64,000 nucleotides of DNA from Candidula unifasciata (lineage: Eukaryota; Mollusca; Gastropoda; Stylommatophora; Geomitridae). A program made the translations under genes and the position numbers. The notes under the pieces were generated by a model. It made no database searches, was not told the DNA's origin, and saw only the letters and a program-made list of their open reading frames with translations. The first letter of the stretch is position 1, and every line of letters begins with the position of its first letter. The stretch lies in the NCBI GenBank assembly GCA_905116865.2, contig CAJHNH020002446.1, positions 319,001 through 383,000 on the forward strand, in the 5' to 3' direction. Positions 54,401 to 62,288 of this stretch are shown here, one piece after another.

Positions 54401-57400
54401 AAGAAAAAACAGTCACATAGTTGTTTTAACCACCATTTAGTTCTGTTAATCAAAGTAAGGTTGCATATAAAAATGTTACCACCCCTACCAGCTGTACTAT
54501 CCTTATTAATATAACATTGTAGTTGTCTAGGCCGAATGCTTGATCAAAGACTGCCTTCAGCCTGCTCATAACATGAGCTCATTTTCATTACCTCTATTAG
54601 CCATATTTACTTGATCTCCACCTCTACTTGGATCTGGACAATGATGATGAACCAACAAAAAAGCAGCTTTGTCGTGAACCACATATAACACCTGTGAGAG
54701 AAGCTGTGTTATTGAAGATCTGTGATATTGAAGTTAATTTTGTGACTTTGGTCATGCATTACAGTCGGTGGTTTATATGTGCAGCGTGTTGCTTGCTTCA
54801 GTACTTCATTTGTTGCGGGGGGAGAGAAGTAAGTGTGTGTTTTGTGTGTGTGTGGAAAAAAACACCATTTTTAGTAATATGAAAATACATGACTTTGTTT
54901 TTCACGCAGATATTAAAAGGTGCAGTAGAACTGAGGAAGAAGAAAAATGACATCTATCTTCATTGTAAGTATTCTCTTGTTTGTAATTATGTTGTATGCT
55001 GTTTGTACTGGTTAATGATTTGATTTGATTCAAGAACCGACATCACAACACTTGGGGCATTCCCATAAGCGCTCCGTCCCCATCTTCAGCAGCCAGCGAA
55101 GAGTTCCGATACTAATGGTGCCAGTAGCATTCTGATTAAACGTCCGTCTTGCCTTTCCTCTTCATTTCCTAACACACCGGCGTACTCCGGTGAAAAAATC
55201 CAGACAATACTCCTCACCCATGGCCTCCGAAGCGAAGCATGCCACTCTGTACAAAGCATACCTGTTCTGATCTTCCTCAGCATGCTTTCTGAATCAGTTA
55301 CAATTACAATGTGTGTGTGTCATGTTCTCTAGCCAGCGGAAAGCTGCAGTGACCGCCTCCACCTCCATTCTTAAGCTGAATGTTGTGGTATCATATGCTA
55401 GGCTTTCCTGCACCAAACGTCGACCATTAACTTTTGCTAAAAAGCCAGAAGCACTTCTTTTGCCTCTTGACACTGAACCGTCTGTGTAAATGATCAAATC
55501 CTCTGAGCCAGCATTATCTTGAATTAACTGCTGAATTTCCACCTCTGTGGCACCTGCTGGCCAGTCTCTACATTCCCAGCTCAGTGTGATTATGACTCTA
55601 CACATGTCTGACTGTTCAGGTGGCACTTTGACCCACTCTTCTTCTCGCCTAATGTTCTCAAGGATGCAAACCTGTCTGATTGTGTCTTCTGTTTGTACTG
55701 GTTAAGTTTTGTTTTAGTATATGGAAGTGTAATTACTTGCCTTAATTGGGTTTTCTTGCTGCTTGTCATATAATACAATTTTTGATTTAAACTAACTCAC
55801 AGGGAAGAGTGTATCTTTTAATTTGATAACATTTATGATGTTTTGTTGTTTGCATTTTTTAAATTAAAGTTTCCCTTTGGTTTTTTTCTCTTTTGATTTG
55901 ACAGTGGTAAATTATCTGATATCTGAAGAATCCTCTGTCCTGTTGGAAAATAACTTGCATCGGATACAGTGTCCCACTCAGGTCATTTGGGGAAAGGAAG
56001 ACTGGGTGAGTCAAACATTATTCCTGCAGTGCTGCATAATGTCATGTTGCAAGAGCTTGTTCACAATATATTTGTTGGCAGTACATGATGGCTGTATTAA
56101 TGCAGTTGTTGCAAATAACAATTTTCTTCTTTGCGTTAAGAATTGTTTGCTGTTGACTGTGATCCCAGTGCTTGGGATGAAATATTTGACTTTGGTTATC
56201 AATCTCTCTCAACAGTTTAGTGGTATGGTGCCAAATATTTTATAATTCTGTGCTGCCTCCTGAACTCTTTCAGGTCGACATTTTTTCTAGATTTTGGACA
56301 GCATTAATTTTGAGCGCAATTTTTTTTTTTTTTTTTTTTTGCTGCCACATGACAAAGCTAAAACACTCCTGAAGAAAATGTATTGGCTGTATAGGGATAT
56401 GTACTATATAAAATTAAAGAGAAATGAGTGCAGAATAAATCTAAACTATTTAAGTGTCAATATTACAACAGAATATTATTAAAATCACACAACATTCAAG
56501 GATGTTAGACATATATGAAGATTATTTACACACAAAAATGTGCTTAACTTACTTTTTACGTGTTTAACAGCACTGCTATCCAATTCTAAGAATTCATATG
56601 CCTTCTCTGTTCCATTGTATGTCAGCTTGTCTTTATTTGAAACAATTCATTTAAATACCCTGGGTGTTATGACAATTTTTGCCAGATTTCACAACAGCCC
56701 AAATCGGGGAAACAGCTGATCGAAAGATGATCCAGTTGAAATAATTTTTTCAGTGTCATCTAACCTATATTATCGCTAATAGGTTTGTCACTTGCATTAT
56801 CAGTCCTAATATCAAGACTATTGTCACTATCTAGCTCAGGTTTATCAACAACAGAGTAGAAAGTGCAGTTCTAGACCCTTTCCCTTATCATTTGGTATAG
56901 ACAAATGTAAAAAATTGTATCACATCTAAATAATTTAAATCACATTAAAAAGTTTTCCAAAAGCCATGCCGAACTTAAAAAACAAAAAAGACTCTGTTTT
57001 GCTAATTCTGGTTTTTAAAACATGTTCGTACAAATTCATTTTATCAGTAAACAAAACAATATTAGAGTGTCTCTATGAAACGCCACTTAACTCTTTAAGG
57101 CCCAAACAACGGTGTGAGCGTAGTTTGAGAAGTTCCGTTCTGCCCAAACAACAGTGTCATTGTCAAATCGTGTGTACCCTACATTTTGCTTCGCACGCGC
57201 GTTTGTACTAGTTTCTAATGTTTGGAGGTAGGAATAAACTATTCAGGGAAAGTCACTCTACCGAAATCCTTTTAGTTTCATTTCTTAGACTAAACCACAC
57301 GTGGATAATTTGAGAGAGAAAAACATCGACATTTTTTTAACAGTTCATTTTCTAAGTTCGTTTTTGAGTGCCATGAATACCAATTTTCTAACCACAAGAA

Positions 57401-59599
57401 CAGGTCGCAGAATGCGTCTTTCTGCGGCCGAAGTTCTGAAATTGTTTCAGTCAGATGTTTTTAATTGTGATAATGATAATAACAATTTTGATTTTTCGAA
57501 AAAGAATTCGGACGGTGAATTTTCACCAGTGAAGCTGAGCGATCAGCTGTTCCGAATCTAGCGATTCTGATGAGTTTATTACACAGACAATGTCCCATAC
57601 TACCGTATTTATGGTGTAAGAGAAGGAAAGTGCTCTAAACAAAGAGACAGTACTATACTATGGCTAAGCTACATTGAAATCATCGCAGCTACAGTCTGTA
57701 AATAACTGTACAAAGTGAATAGTAAATAGTGTGTGTGTAATGGCTCATTTTTCTGCCATTTTTTTAATCTGAAATTTTGCTTAGCACTCGGTGAGAACTA
57801 AGAGCTCCTGAGTGATAAACTAACCCAGAAAGTTATCATAACTTTAGAATATGTTAGGAAATTGAACAAACTTTGAAGTTGTGTTCTCAAATTTGGATAT
57901 TTACTGCTATTGTGGCTACAAAACCATGGTAAGTAAAGAATTTTTTTGTGAAATGTTGTCCTTGTGAAATTAACACCTGCTGAATTCTTCTTTTCCACTA
58001 ACAATAACAAAATCAAACAAACACTTATCAACAGATTCAGAATGTACATTCATTTCTCTTTAAAAAAATGTATACTTTTATAGGGATTAGAAGTATATTA
58101 CAATCTCTACAGCCTTTCTTGTACACCCACCCCTCTGCCATTTTTGTAAAGGGAAATTAATGTGGGCCAAGTCTGTCAAAATTCATGGGCCTGAAAGAGT
58201 TAAATGGCTAAAAGTCCGAACGGGATGGATTCAGAAGTGACTTAAGTGGCGACTAGTCCGTAAAGAGTTATGCTATGGTGTCCCAGCTGGCTATGGAAAT
58301 GTTGAATGAGATCTTACATTAAAGCCTTAGATTAATATGGTATCTCTTTTTGTCCCAAAAAGCTGGTAATTTTACTGGTTATGCCCCCTGAGAAGGTGTA
58401 CTTTATGGTAGCAGCCCTCGAGTCTTTATGTTTTAAAATTAAAACAACTATAAAACAGGAGTTTAAATAACAGTTGTGATCGAATGAGTTTATATAAAAT
58501 AAGAGTGGGACGGAAGAAGTTAAGAAATCAACATCATGTGTAAAGTAATCTAATAAACGTGCGGAGAGTGTGCTGCCGTGATTTTGGTCACATGTATGAG
58601 AGAAAGTTAAGGTCAGACACACTTAGTAACAGGTGCTGTTGGCTACGAGAGAAGTCATTTTGTCTTGTATCTGTGGACTGCTTCCTTTTAATCCCAAAGA
58701 GGGCAGCTCTTGGCAAATGGGGGACTCTGTAAATGGATGTGAGATTACGCAGTCATGTTCAGGATGTGATGTTTTCTTGAGTGAGCTCAGTAGCAGAGCA
58801 CTGTGTGAAAGCTCTGCGTTTATGGAAGCCTTCATGGATGGAAGGGAATACCCCCTGCCTTTTCCTAAGAGAGAGACCGAGCCATAGTGAACAAAACCTG
58901 GGGCTTTAGGGACAACATCTGAGAATATGATGATAAAGAAGTCACCACATGAATGAGGCTTTGAAACTGACAGGAAGGTTAACCAAGTAAAGAATCTCAG
59001 ATTAAGTTGTATGTTTTGGCAAAAATTGCAGCTATGCTATAAACACGTACAACACAGTTAATGTCACTCGAGCTAAGAAGAAAAACACTGAAAGAGTTGA
59101 TGTTTTTTATGTTTCATGTGAAAATGATGTATGTGTGTGAATACTGCTTCTGATAATTAGTACTGAATAACATGAAAATGACTAGAAAGTTCAGCAGAGG
59201 CAATGGAAAAGATGCACACAAATACAACCAACGTTTCAACCAAATTATATTTTGTACGCGTCTTTTCCATTCCCTCCGTTGAGCTTTCTAATCACATGAG
59301 CAAGTCTTGTCATCAGCTTGGCTGCAGTTACCCCTTCTTTACGTCATCAGTGCTGATAGTGCTGAAGTAAAGGATGTAGACAATTGTATTGCTCATTGTT
59401 TTGTTTGTCATTACAGATTGTGGACATCTCAGGAGTGGATGTGCTAAGAGAGAAACTTGCAGACTGCAGACAGATCCTTATTCTAGAAGAATGTGGCCAT
59501 GCCATCAACCTAGACCAGCCAGTGTTGTTTGCCAAGGCCATGCTCCAGTTCTGGTTCCTACATAATTCTCAGGAAAACCTGGCCAAAAGTGTGTCATGA
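44399..59599 (+). CDS. ABHD6: ABHD6-type monoacylglycerol lipase, 8 exons
   Basis: A complete alpha/beta hydrolase gene: eight exons join in frame through GT..AG introns to 360 codons (354 from Met7), against 337 in human ABHD6. In vertebrates ABHD6 is a membrane-anchored serine hydrolase that cleaves monoacylglycerols, including 2-arachidonoylglycerol, and other lysolipids. Features in order (Met1 numbering): hydrophobic anchor about residues 24-45 (TLTIATLTTMMTLYLYFI); HGFS oxyanion region at 95-98; VDLPGHG; nucleophile Ser166 in GVSMG; cap region with VKYPQQILKGAVELRKKKND; catalytic Asp299 in IWGKEDW; catalytic His328 in ECGHAI. The Asp-His spacing (29) is close to human (28). Intron sizes 5' to 3' are about 1679, 2066, 1525, 2779, 1718, 940 and 3411 bases. 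Full triad and intact splice sites argue for a functional gene. Confidence 0.95.
44610..44975 (+). repeat. S2 repeats, sense, partly tandem, in intron 1
   Basis: AACAAGCATGTCGCAGCAGT, GCCTGAGAGGCAAGGAAC, GTCTGCATACAAATAAGC, CTCAGGTTCTGGAACAAGAC; then a second start at GCCTGAGAGACTAGGAACC and an end at AGTTTACAGCTGTTGAACGC followed by a decayed GAA tail (AAAGAATAAGAAGAGG). Confidence 0.82.
45270..45536. repeat. Compound (CATA)n(CAGA)n(CATA)n microsatellite
   Basis: About 150 bases of CATA, then about 70 bases of CAGA, then about 50 bases of CATA. A single C/T-type change (ATA to AGA) converts one unit to the other. Every frame is open; the Tyr-Val-Cys-Met and His-Thr-Tyr-Ile frames are not genes. 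Confidence 0.98.
45745..46005 (+). repeat. S2 repeat, sense, in intron 1
   Basis: ACCCACTGCCCTCCCCAACA, AAGCATGTCG, GCAAGGAACCAGCAGTCTGC, ACTCAGGTTCTGAAACAAGT, GAACTTTCTGTCGGAGTTAA and a decayed tail (GCAGTATAAGAAGAC). Near full length. Confidence 0.82.
46239..46404 (+). CDS. ABHD6: ABHD6 exon 2
   Basis: Encodes VAVRWSGMRMKCTKPLKEGF, IFSYGEKGSKVKGQMS, ILLLHGFSADHFMWASIVQ. LHGFSxxxxMW is the oxyanion-hole strand-turn of ABHD6. Acceptor CTACAG, donor CAG/GTAAGG. Confidence 0.96.
46595..46692 (-). repeat. S2 repeat tail fragment, antisense, in intron 2
   Basis: TTCTTCTTCTTCTTCTTCGC then ATTCACCAGCTATAAACTAT, AAAGTTCTGGTTG: only the tail-proximal ~95 bases, a heavily 5'-truncated insertion. Confidence 0.82.
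46705..48065. repeat. ~29/58-bp tandem repeat split by a mariner insertion
   Basis: Units of about 29 bases such as TTGTATGTTAGCTGATGTTT plus CTTTTGTTACA, at 46710-46794 and again at 47756-48065. The mariner-like element at 46795-47755 sits between them, so it inserted into an existing array. Confidence 0.85.
46795..47755 (+). mobile_element. Mariner-like element with an internally deleted transposase
   Basis: 961 bases with terminal inverted repeats TGAGGCACATTTTTTAA and TTAAAAAACGTGCTTCA, flanked by TA on both sides, the target of Tc1/mariner elements. The plus strand keeps transposase fragments: KLCATYVPKMLTNKHKQKHL, then LQRYQNGGDE joined straight to LHWKIVDRPPYSHDLVLNDY and a C-terminus ending QCVKVTGGYVEK. 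The catalytic region between these two blocks is gone, so only the third catalytic Asp (in NDYHFF) remains. Stops occur upstream. A dead copy. Confidence 0.9.
48125..48435 (+). repeat. tRNA-derived SINE, full copy (family S1, head type 1)
   Basis: Head TGGTGTAGCGGCTAAATGCT ... AAGGTTCAGGTCCTG, body AACCAGCCTTAAATGGGTAC, GGGAAGTAAAGGCAGCC, ATAGGTCTAGCAATATATGC. The end segment (GCCCAATACGCCTAAACGGG ... CTTTACTTT) is present twice in a row. It stops about 35 bases before exon 3. Confidence 0.83.
48471..48587 (+). CDS. ABHD6: ABHD6 exon 3
   Basis: 39 codons, phase 0: NVPSSIHVVAVDLPGHGFTS, DPEEGDDIGFEGQVHRVRQ. Matches NLHLVCVDMPGHEGT...DGQVKRIHQ of ABHD6. Acceptor CACCAG, donor CAG/GTAAGG. Too short and stop-flanked to appear as a long open frame. 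Confidence 0.95.
48690..49150. other. Unclassified GC-richer segment in intron 3
   Basis: Composition differs from the surrounding AT-rich intron (GCAGGCCCTGATGGTCTGGT, GTCTGGGTTTCAAGGTCATG). It reads like an old interspersed repeat, but no second copy is in this window and no frame is convincing. Confidence 0.4.
49165..49350 (-). repeat. S2 repeat, antisense, in intron 3
   Basis: TGTGCACATCTGTTTTACAG, ATCTGGTTTATTTGTATGC, CATCTCTCAGGCAGATGCAC, and GATTCTTGCAACATGCATGT. The tail half is absent. A G-run follows at 49408-49425. Confidence 0.8.
49886..50031. mobile_element. TTAA-bounded MITE, inverted copy (family M2)
   Basis: 146 bases, TTAACTCTTTGAGTCCCAGG to CCTTGGGACTCAAAGAGTTAA-type ends, TTAA at both sides. 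It is the reverse complement of the 10530-10667 copy with modest divergence. It lies about 80 bases upstream of ABHD6 exon 4. Confidence 0.82.
50113..50245 (+). CDS. ABHD6: ABHD6 exon 4, nucleophile exon
   Basis: Encodes FLDLVELASEPLHVVGVSMG then GTVAGLFAAEYPHLVGALTL and TCPS. GVSMG carries the nucleophilic Ser166 of the hydrolase triad; PxHxVGxSMGGxVAGxxAAxYP is the ABHD6 pattern. Acceptor TTTTTTCAG, donor A/GTAAGT. Confidence 0.97.
50387..50562. mobile_element. MITE with 19-bp perfect TIR and 5-bp duplication (M3)
   Basis: Begins TCAAGACCATCTCCATCTG and ends with its exact reverse complement. Flanked by CTAAA at 50382-50386 and 50563-50567. The right arm carries a second, imperfect copy of the terminus (ATCAGATGGAGACGGTC), and the inner arms (CTGATGTCATCAAACC against GGTTTGATGATATCAG) extend the fold-back. 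Confidence 0.82.
50850..51110 (-). repeat. S2 repeat, antisense, in intron 4
   Basis: TTTTGTTCACCGGCTGTAAG, GGAAAGTCCTGTTTGTTTG, CAGGACCTGAGTTTTTGCG, CGCTCAGGCAGATGCAG, ATTAATCGACCCCTACGACA, GGTAGTGGGTCTATTC, CCAGAACCCACACGGGGGG. It is close to full length at both ends of the known family and is similar to the 43436-43670 copy. Confidence 0.85.
51111..51955. other. ABHD6 intron 4, middle part
   Basis: Mixed intronic sequence, GC-richer between 51140 and 51610. No exon is needed here since exons 4 and 5 join in frame. Nothing assignable seen. Confidence 0.45.
51956..52570 (-). pseudogene. L-A LINE RNase H remnant in intron 4
   Basis: On the minus strand, across frameshifts: IVIYMDGSVV, then RNVKEDRGFC...NVTAVTRLETKTFTQV, then VCSGRLRWEWARKQWLEPLM and INFICVPCHGKE. 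These follow the order of the better copy at 6295-7531 (IYTDGS, AVTQAFAWLETQKYT, RRQWLESL, VTFIFVPGHAG). Acidic positions are partly lost. Confidence 0.78.
53025..53191 (+). CDS. ABHD6: ABHD6 exon 5
   Basis: The exon completes a Met codon split with exon 4 and then encodes KTPVESRTIQDNKIQVLQNG, GLLTLDNCPMLPQTAQKLQA, MLDISHYYRVKYPQQ: part of the cap, ending in the VxxKxPQQ motif of ABHD6. Acceptor ATGCAG, donor CAG/GTCAGT. Confidence 0.93.
53425..54195. repeat. ~35-bp tandem repeat array in ABHD6 intron 5
   Basis: About 20 copies of GGGTTCAAGAGGCAGGTAGT plus AGAGTCAGAGCACCA, with substitutions and shorter 25-base deletion variants (GTAGTAGAGCACCAGGGTTC). The GGGTTCGA-like piece echoes a B box, but nothing else of a tRNA is present. 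Confidence 0.94.
54196..54909. other. Remainder of ABHD6 intron 5
   Basis: No exon or assigned repeat. The open frame at 54628-54882 lacks ABHD6 similarity and is not required by the splice pattern. Confidence 0.5.
54910..54964 (+). CDS. ABHD6: ABHD6 exon 6 (55-base microexon)
   Basis: Encodes ILKGAVELRKKKNDIYLH plus one base of Leu. It matches ILQGLVDVRIPHNNFYRKL of ABHD6 and restores frame between exons 5 and 7. Acceptor CACGCAG, donor T/GTAAGT. Confidence 0.92.
55022..55690 (-). pseudogene. LINE RNase H remnant in intron 6 (family L-B)
   Basis: Minus frame at 55294-55626: LIIYTDGSVSRGKRSASGFL, RRLVQESLAYDTTTFSLRME, VEAVTAAFRWLENMTHTH, then a frame break and VWIFSPEYAGVLGNE. The first three acidic RNase H positions can be seen in part (IYTDGS, LRMEVEAV); the rest is broken. 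The terminal 130 bases match 13017-13165. Confidence 0.85.
55905..56005 (+). CDS. ABHD6: ABHD6 exon 7, catalytic Asp exon
   Basis: Encodes VNYLISEESSVLLENNLHRI, QCPTQVIWGKEDW. PTQxIWGKxD carries the catalytic Asp299. Acceptor GACAG, donor TGG/GTGAGT. Confidence 0.96.
56010..57086. other. ABHD6 intron 7, first part
   Basis: AT-rich, with a T-run of about 24 at 56318-56340. No exon or assignable repeat. Confidence 0.5.
57087..58203 (+). mobile_element. piggyBac-like element, internally deleted
   Basis: 1117 bases from TTAA (57087) to TTAA (58200). Inverted termini TTAACTCTTTAAGGCCC and GGGCCTGAAAGAGTTAA. Inside, a plus-strand frame (57373-57561) starts MNTNFLTTRTGRRMRLSAAE and continues VLKLFQ with an acidic, Asn/Asp-rich stretch, which resembles the N-terminus of piggyBac-type transposases. 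It stops after 62 codons and no DDE catalytic domain follows. The terminal sequence resembles the M2 MITEs in this window. Confidence 0.72.
57373..57561 (+). pseudogene. Truncated piggyBac-like transposase N-terminus
   Basis: 62 codons from an internal Met: basic start (TTRTGRRMRLSAAEVLKLFQ), then Asp/Asn-rich (NCDNDNNNFDF) and SDGEFSPVKL. piggyBac proteins typically begin with such a short AxEALxxL helix and acidic region. The family call is inference from these few features together with the TTAA ends. Confidence 0.5.
58204..59416. other. ABHD6 intron 7, last part
   Basis: After the piggyBac-like element comes another GTAAAGAGTTA motif (58260), perhaps a second decayed terminus. 58630-58890 holds an 84-codon open frame (Cys- and Ser-rich) without family resemblance or required splicing. 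Nothing else assigned. Confidence 0.45.
59417..59599 (+). CDS. ABHD6: ABHD6 exon 8 (terminal), catalytic His exon
   Basis: Encodes IVDISGVDVLREKLADCRQI, LILEECGHAINLDQPVLFAK, AMLQFWFLHNSQENLAKSVS and TGA. ECGHAI carries catalytic His328; DxSGxDxLxxxxxxCxxxxLExCGH is the ABHD6 pattern. Acceptor TTACAG. Confidence 0.97.
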   Translation: MVDISGVDVLREKLADCRQILILEECGHAINLDQPVLFAKAMLQFWFLHNSQENLAKSVS

Positions 59600-59800
59600 T
59601 AAACATTGAGTGCTTACAGTGATGAGACATTTCCAGCACCTATATTATAATAAGCACAAGGCTAACATGTGTTCACATGACTGATTGTTCCAGTGATTCT
59701 TATTTTTCCTTCTTAATTTCCTTTTCTTCATTTACTTTGAAATAACCACATCTGTCTCTCTTATAAAGTTAGCAGTCTGGCTTGTGGTGTTGCACTACAG

Positions 59801-59958
59801 CAGGGCGATTCAACTGATGGACCATAGAGGTCTGGCAAGTGGCCAGCGGATCACCTGCCAATTGTATTATATTAATGATCTTTCTGTGCTGTGGCTCAGA
59901 TCTCTGGTCCCATTTTCCAACCTATTTGCCCTTAAGTAAACTTAGTTGAATAGCCCTG
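59801..59958. mobile_element. hAT-type MITE, second copy (family M4)
   Basis: 158 bases from CAGGGCGATTCAACTG to TTAGTTGAATAGCCCTG, flanked by CACTACAG and CTCTACAG (8-base duplication, one mismatch). The right duplication also forms the first bases of the mariner-like end that follows. Confidence 0.78.
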
Positions 59959-59962
59959 CTCT

Positions 59963-60110
59963 ACAGGGTGTCCCATCAGTTACTATACATAGGGAGAATA
60001 CATTTTTAATAACAAGGTTTCTTTAATGTAATATGCTCTACGTGGTGACCGTTGTTTTGAAAATGCGTGCCCTCCACTGCTGAAGAACACGTAAAAGCAT
60101 GGCTGGTGTT
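59963..60110 (-). mobile_element. Mariner-like terminal remnant
   Basis: Starts ACAGGGTGTCCCATCAGTTA, a typical mariner-type terminus. On the minus strand the adjacent segment reads LLRVLQQWRARIFKTTVTT, weakly like a transposase C-terminal end. The other terminus was not found. Confidence 0.5.
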
Positions 60111-60829
60111 ATGCTCATAATGGTGTTGATGATATGTTTATTTTTTCCTATGTGTGGAAACTTGTGGGACATACTTCTCTGTCACACATCTAGCCAGCCA
60201 TCTTGTAAGCTTAGTTTGTCCTGTACACACATAATCTGTCTGCCCAGTTGTCATTTTGTCCAACCTTTCAAATTTGAGTGTGCTGTGACTGGTTTTCTGA
60301 AGTGGAGTATAATTTGCCAGATTTCATATTTACAAGTTCATAATTATTTACCAAGTAGCAGCCGTGGTTCTCCAGGCACGAACAAATCAATGACATTGTA
60401 CTAGTCTCTTTGTTCTTTTCTTTTTTAGTGGGCAAAGTTTTCCAGAAATATTGTCCTCATGCAACATAAATACCACAGTTCCTTACAAATATTGTTTGTG
60501 TGTTGACCTAATTCAGAACTGCATTGTTACTAAACATTTTGAGATATATTATCTCTGTACATACTTACTGCACAGCTGGATGGCTCAGTTACAAACCTCG
60601 GTAATATATTTGTGGCTGTGTGCTTCAAATAGCATGACAAGCGGTCTCCTGATTACATGTGGCTGTGATATTGTTACTCCTTCGCCCCTACAAACATGAC
60701 ATGCTCGGTCTTTTTGAATCCATGTCTGTTATAAATGTGAACTGTGGCAGCACACTGTCAAGCGCTTGCCTTGCCTTCCAACTAATTGTCATGTGATCAA
60801 ATTTATATCTCCCCCTGTTGCATTTGGGG
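60111..60829. other. Intergenic sequence, nothing recognised
   Basis: No gene or assignable repeat. It could hold the 3' UTR of ABHD6, but I see no clear AATAAA signal close downstream of the stop codon. Confidence 0.4.
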
Positions 60830-61065
60830 CTCCATTTGAGGAAGGAGGGATATTAGATCCACTGCATCCTAACAGTCATGTCGTTAAAAAAAGCGACTTA
60901 TTAGGTATTTCCTTCAAAGTCTGAAATCATCAGCCTGAGAGGAAAGGAACCAACAGTCTGCATACTAATAAACCAGATCTGTAAAATGGATGTGTACACG
61001 AAACTCAAGTACTGGAACAAGACTAAAGTCCAGACAGAAGTGGACAAACAATCGGAACTTTTCGC
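60830..61065 (+). repeat. S2 repeat, sense copy
   Basis: CATTTGGGGCTCCATTTGAG, CAGTCATGTCGTTAAAAAAA, GAAAGGAACCAACAGTCTGC, CAGATCTGTAAAATGGATGT, AACTCAAGTACTGGAACAAG, AATCGGAACTTTTCGCC. The tail is missing. Confidence 0.82.
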
Positions 61066-61327
61066 CTACAGGTGTGGTGAACTGTCCTTTACGTGACGAG
61101 TACCATGTTATACATGAGTGGCTACAGCACTGTTCAGGTTGCCGCTTTGAAATTACTGAGGTGGAATAAGTCAACATTAGTCAAAAGAGTGCATGTTGTG
61201 AAGTTGGGGGATGTGTTACATGAACATGGCCGTATTTAGGTGTGTGCAACATGTGCAGCTGCACAGTGCTGTAGAATTTTTGAAGTCAGGGAAATATAAC
61301 TAGAATAATTTTTTTATTTAATGGTGT

Positions 61328-61337
<10 letters not shown>

Positions 61338-61374
<37 letters not shown>
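61338..61374. repeat. 37-base G homopolymer next to a T-run
   Basis: An uninterrupted run of about 37 G preceded by 11 T. G-runs of this length are rare and are also a common assembly or sequencing problem site, so the exact length is uncertain. Confidence 0.85.
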
Positions 61375-61376
<2 letters not shown>

Positions 61377-61484
61377 TAAAAAATATTTTAAAATGTTCAT
61401 TTTGTTTTACTTTTAAAGCTTTCATCAATATGGAAGCTGCATTAGATTAGTGTTATAGCATTAAAGTAGTATGGTATATTTAGT

Positions 61485-61830
61485 GCACCTTTTCACCTTC
61501 AGATGGTGTACAGCGATGCGTGCTGTCATCAGCCCAGTTTTGTGATGCTTTTTTGGACAACGGGATTGTTAGAGCTAATGTCCCAAACCTCACAGTTAAC
61601 AGCAAAAACGTCAGAAGAGAATGCAGACTTAGGTACCTGGGGACTTCCATATAAATAGGCCAGTCCTTCAATGATCATGTGGAGGCTTTTGCAACAAAAT
61701 GTCAAATGGGCTCATTGCACTAAAAATTATGGCAACAATGGACATGGAGCAAAGAATTTTGTTCACAATGTACCAGAATTTGATCATCTCTCTGATGGAT
61801 TATGGACTGGGACTGCTCAGTGTATGTAGC
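61485..61830 (+). pseudogene. LINE reverse transcriptase remnant (family L-D)
   Basis: Plus strand, in broken frames: AVISPVL, PNLTVNSKNV-like, then GLIALKIMATMDMEQRILFT and LISLMDYGLGLLS. It corresponds to the minus-strand region at 37295-37609 (SNALKIMAAMVMEQRMLFAL). Heavily mutated. Confidence 0.72.
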
Positions 61831-62039
61831 CAGTCAAGCTAAAAAAAGCACCTTCTTCATGAAGTCCTGGCTTTCTTTAGAGGGCCACAGGCTTATGTGG
61901 GGGAAAGACTTGGGCAGTGCAAGCAGAAGACACAATTAGAGATATGTGTAGGCTTTGAAAGCATTGGGCAAGGAAAGGAGTGGGCCAGGGTGTCCGAGCA
62001 AAAATCATCAGACTTGTGTAAGCGTAACCATATTGGGCC

Positions 62040-62288
62040 ATGAGTGCAGGGAGTGGGCAGCAGGCTTTTCGTTGTAGGAAACACTAAGTGTCCATGCAGC
62101 GTGGCGCCCGAAAATGCTGAGCATGTTCTCCAACACTGTAAGCTGTATGCTGACGAGACGCAATCTGGCCTGTTCCAACCACAATGAAGACAAAGCTGTA
62201 TGGAACGCAGGAAGATATGGACTGCGCGATAGCTTTCATAATTAGACTTATATAAGTTTTCTGACAGAGGGATCAAAGAAGAAGTTGG
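62040..62288 (+). pseudogene. L-C LINE 3' end fragment
   Basis: Close match to the 3' end of the LINE at 32760-34756: GCGTGGCGCCCGAAAATGCT, GAGCATGTTCTCCAACACTG, TCTGGCCTGTTCCAACCACA, GATAGCTTTCATAA, TAAGTTTTCTGACAGAGGGA and TCAAAGAAGAAG. It includes the stop and the short GAA-type tail. Confidence 0.88.

Noticed and set aside
58633..58887. 84-codon Cys/Ser-rich frame as an ABHD6 exon
   Set aside because: Exons 7 and 8 join in frame and cover the conserved sequence without it; no similarity to the family.
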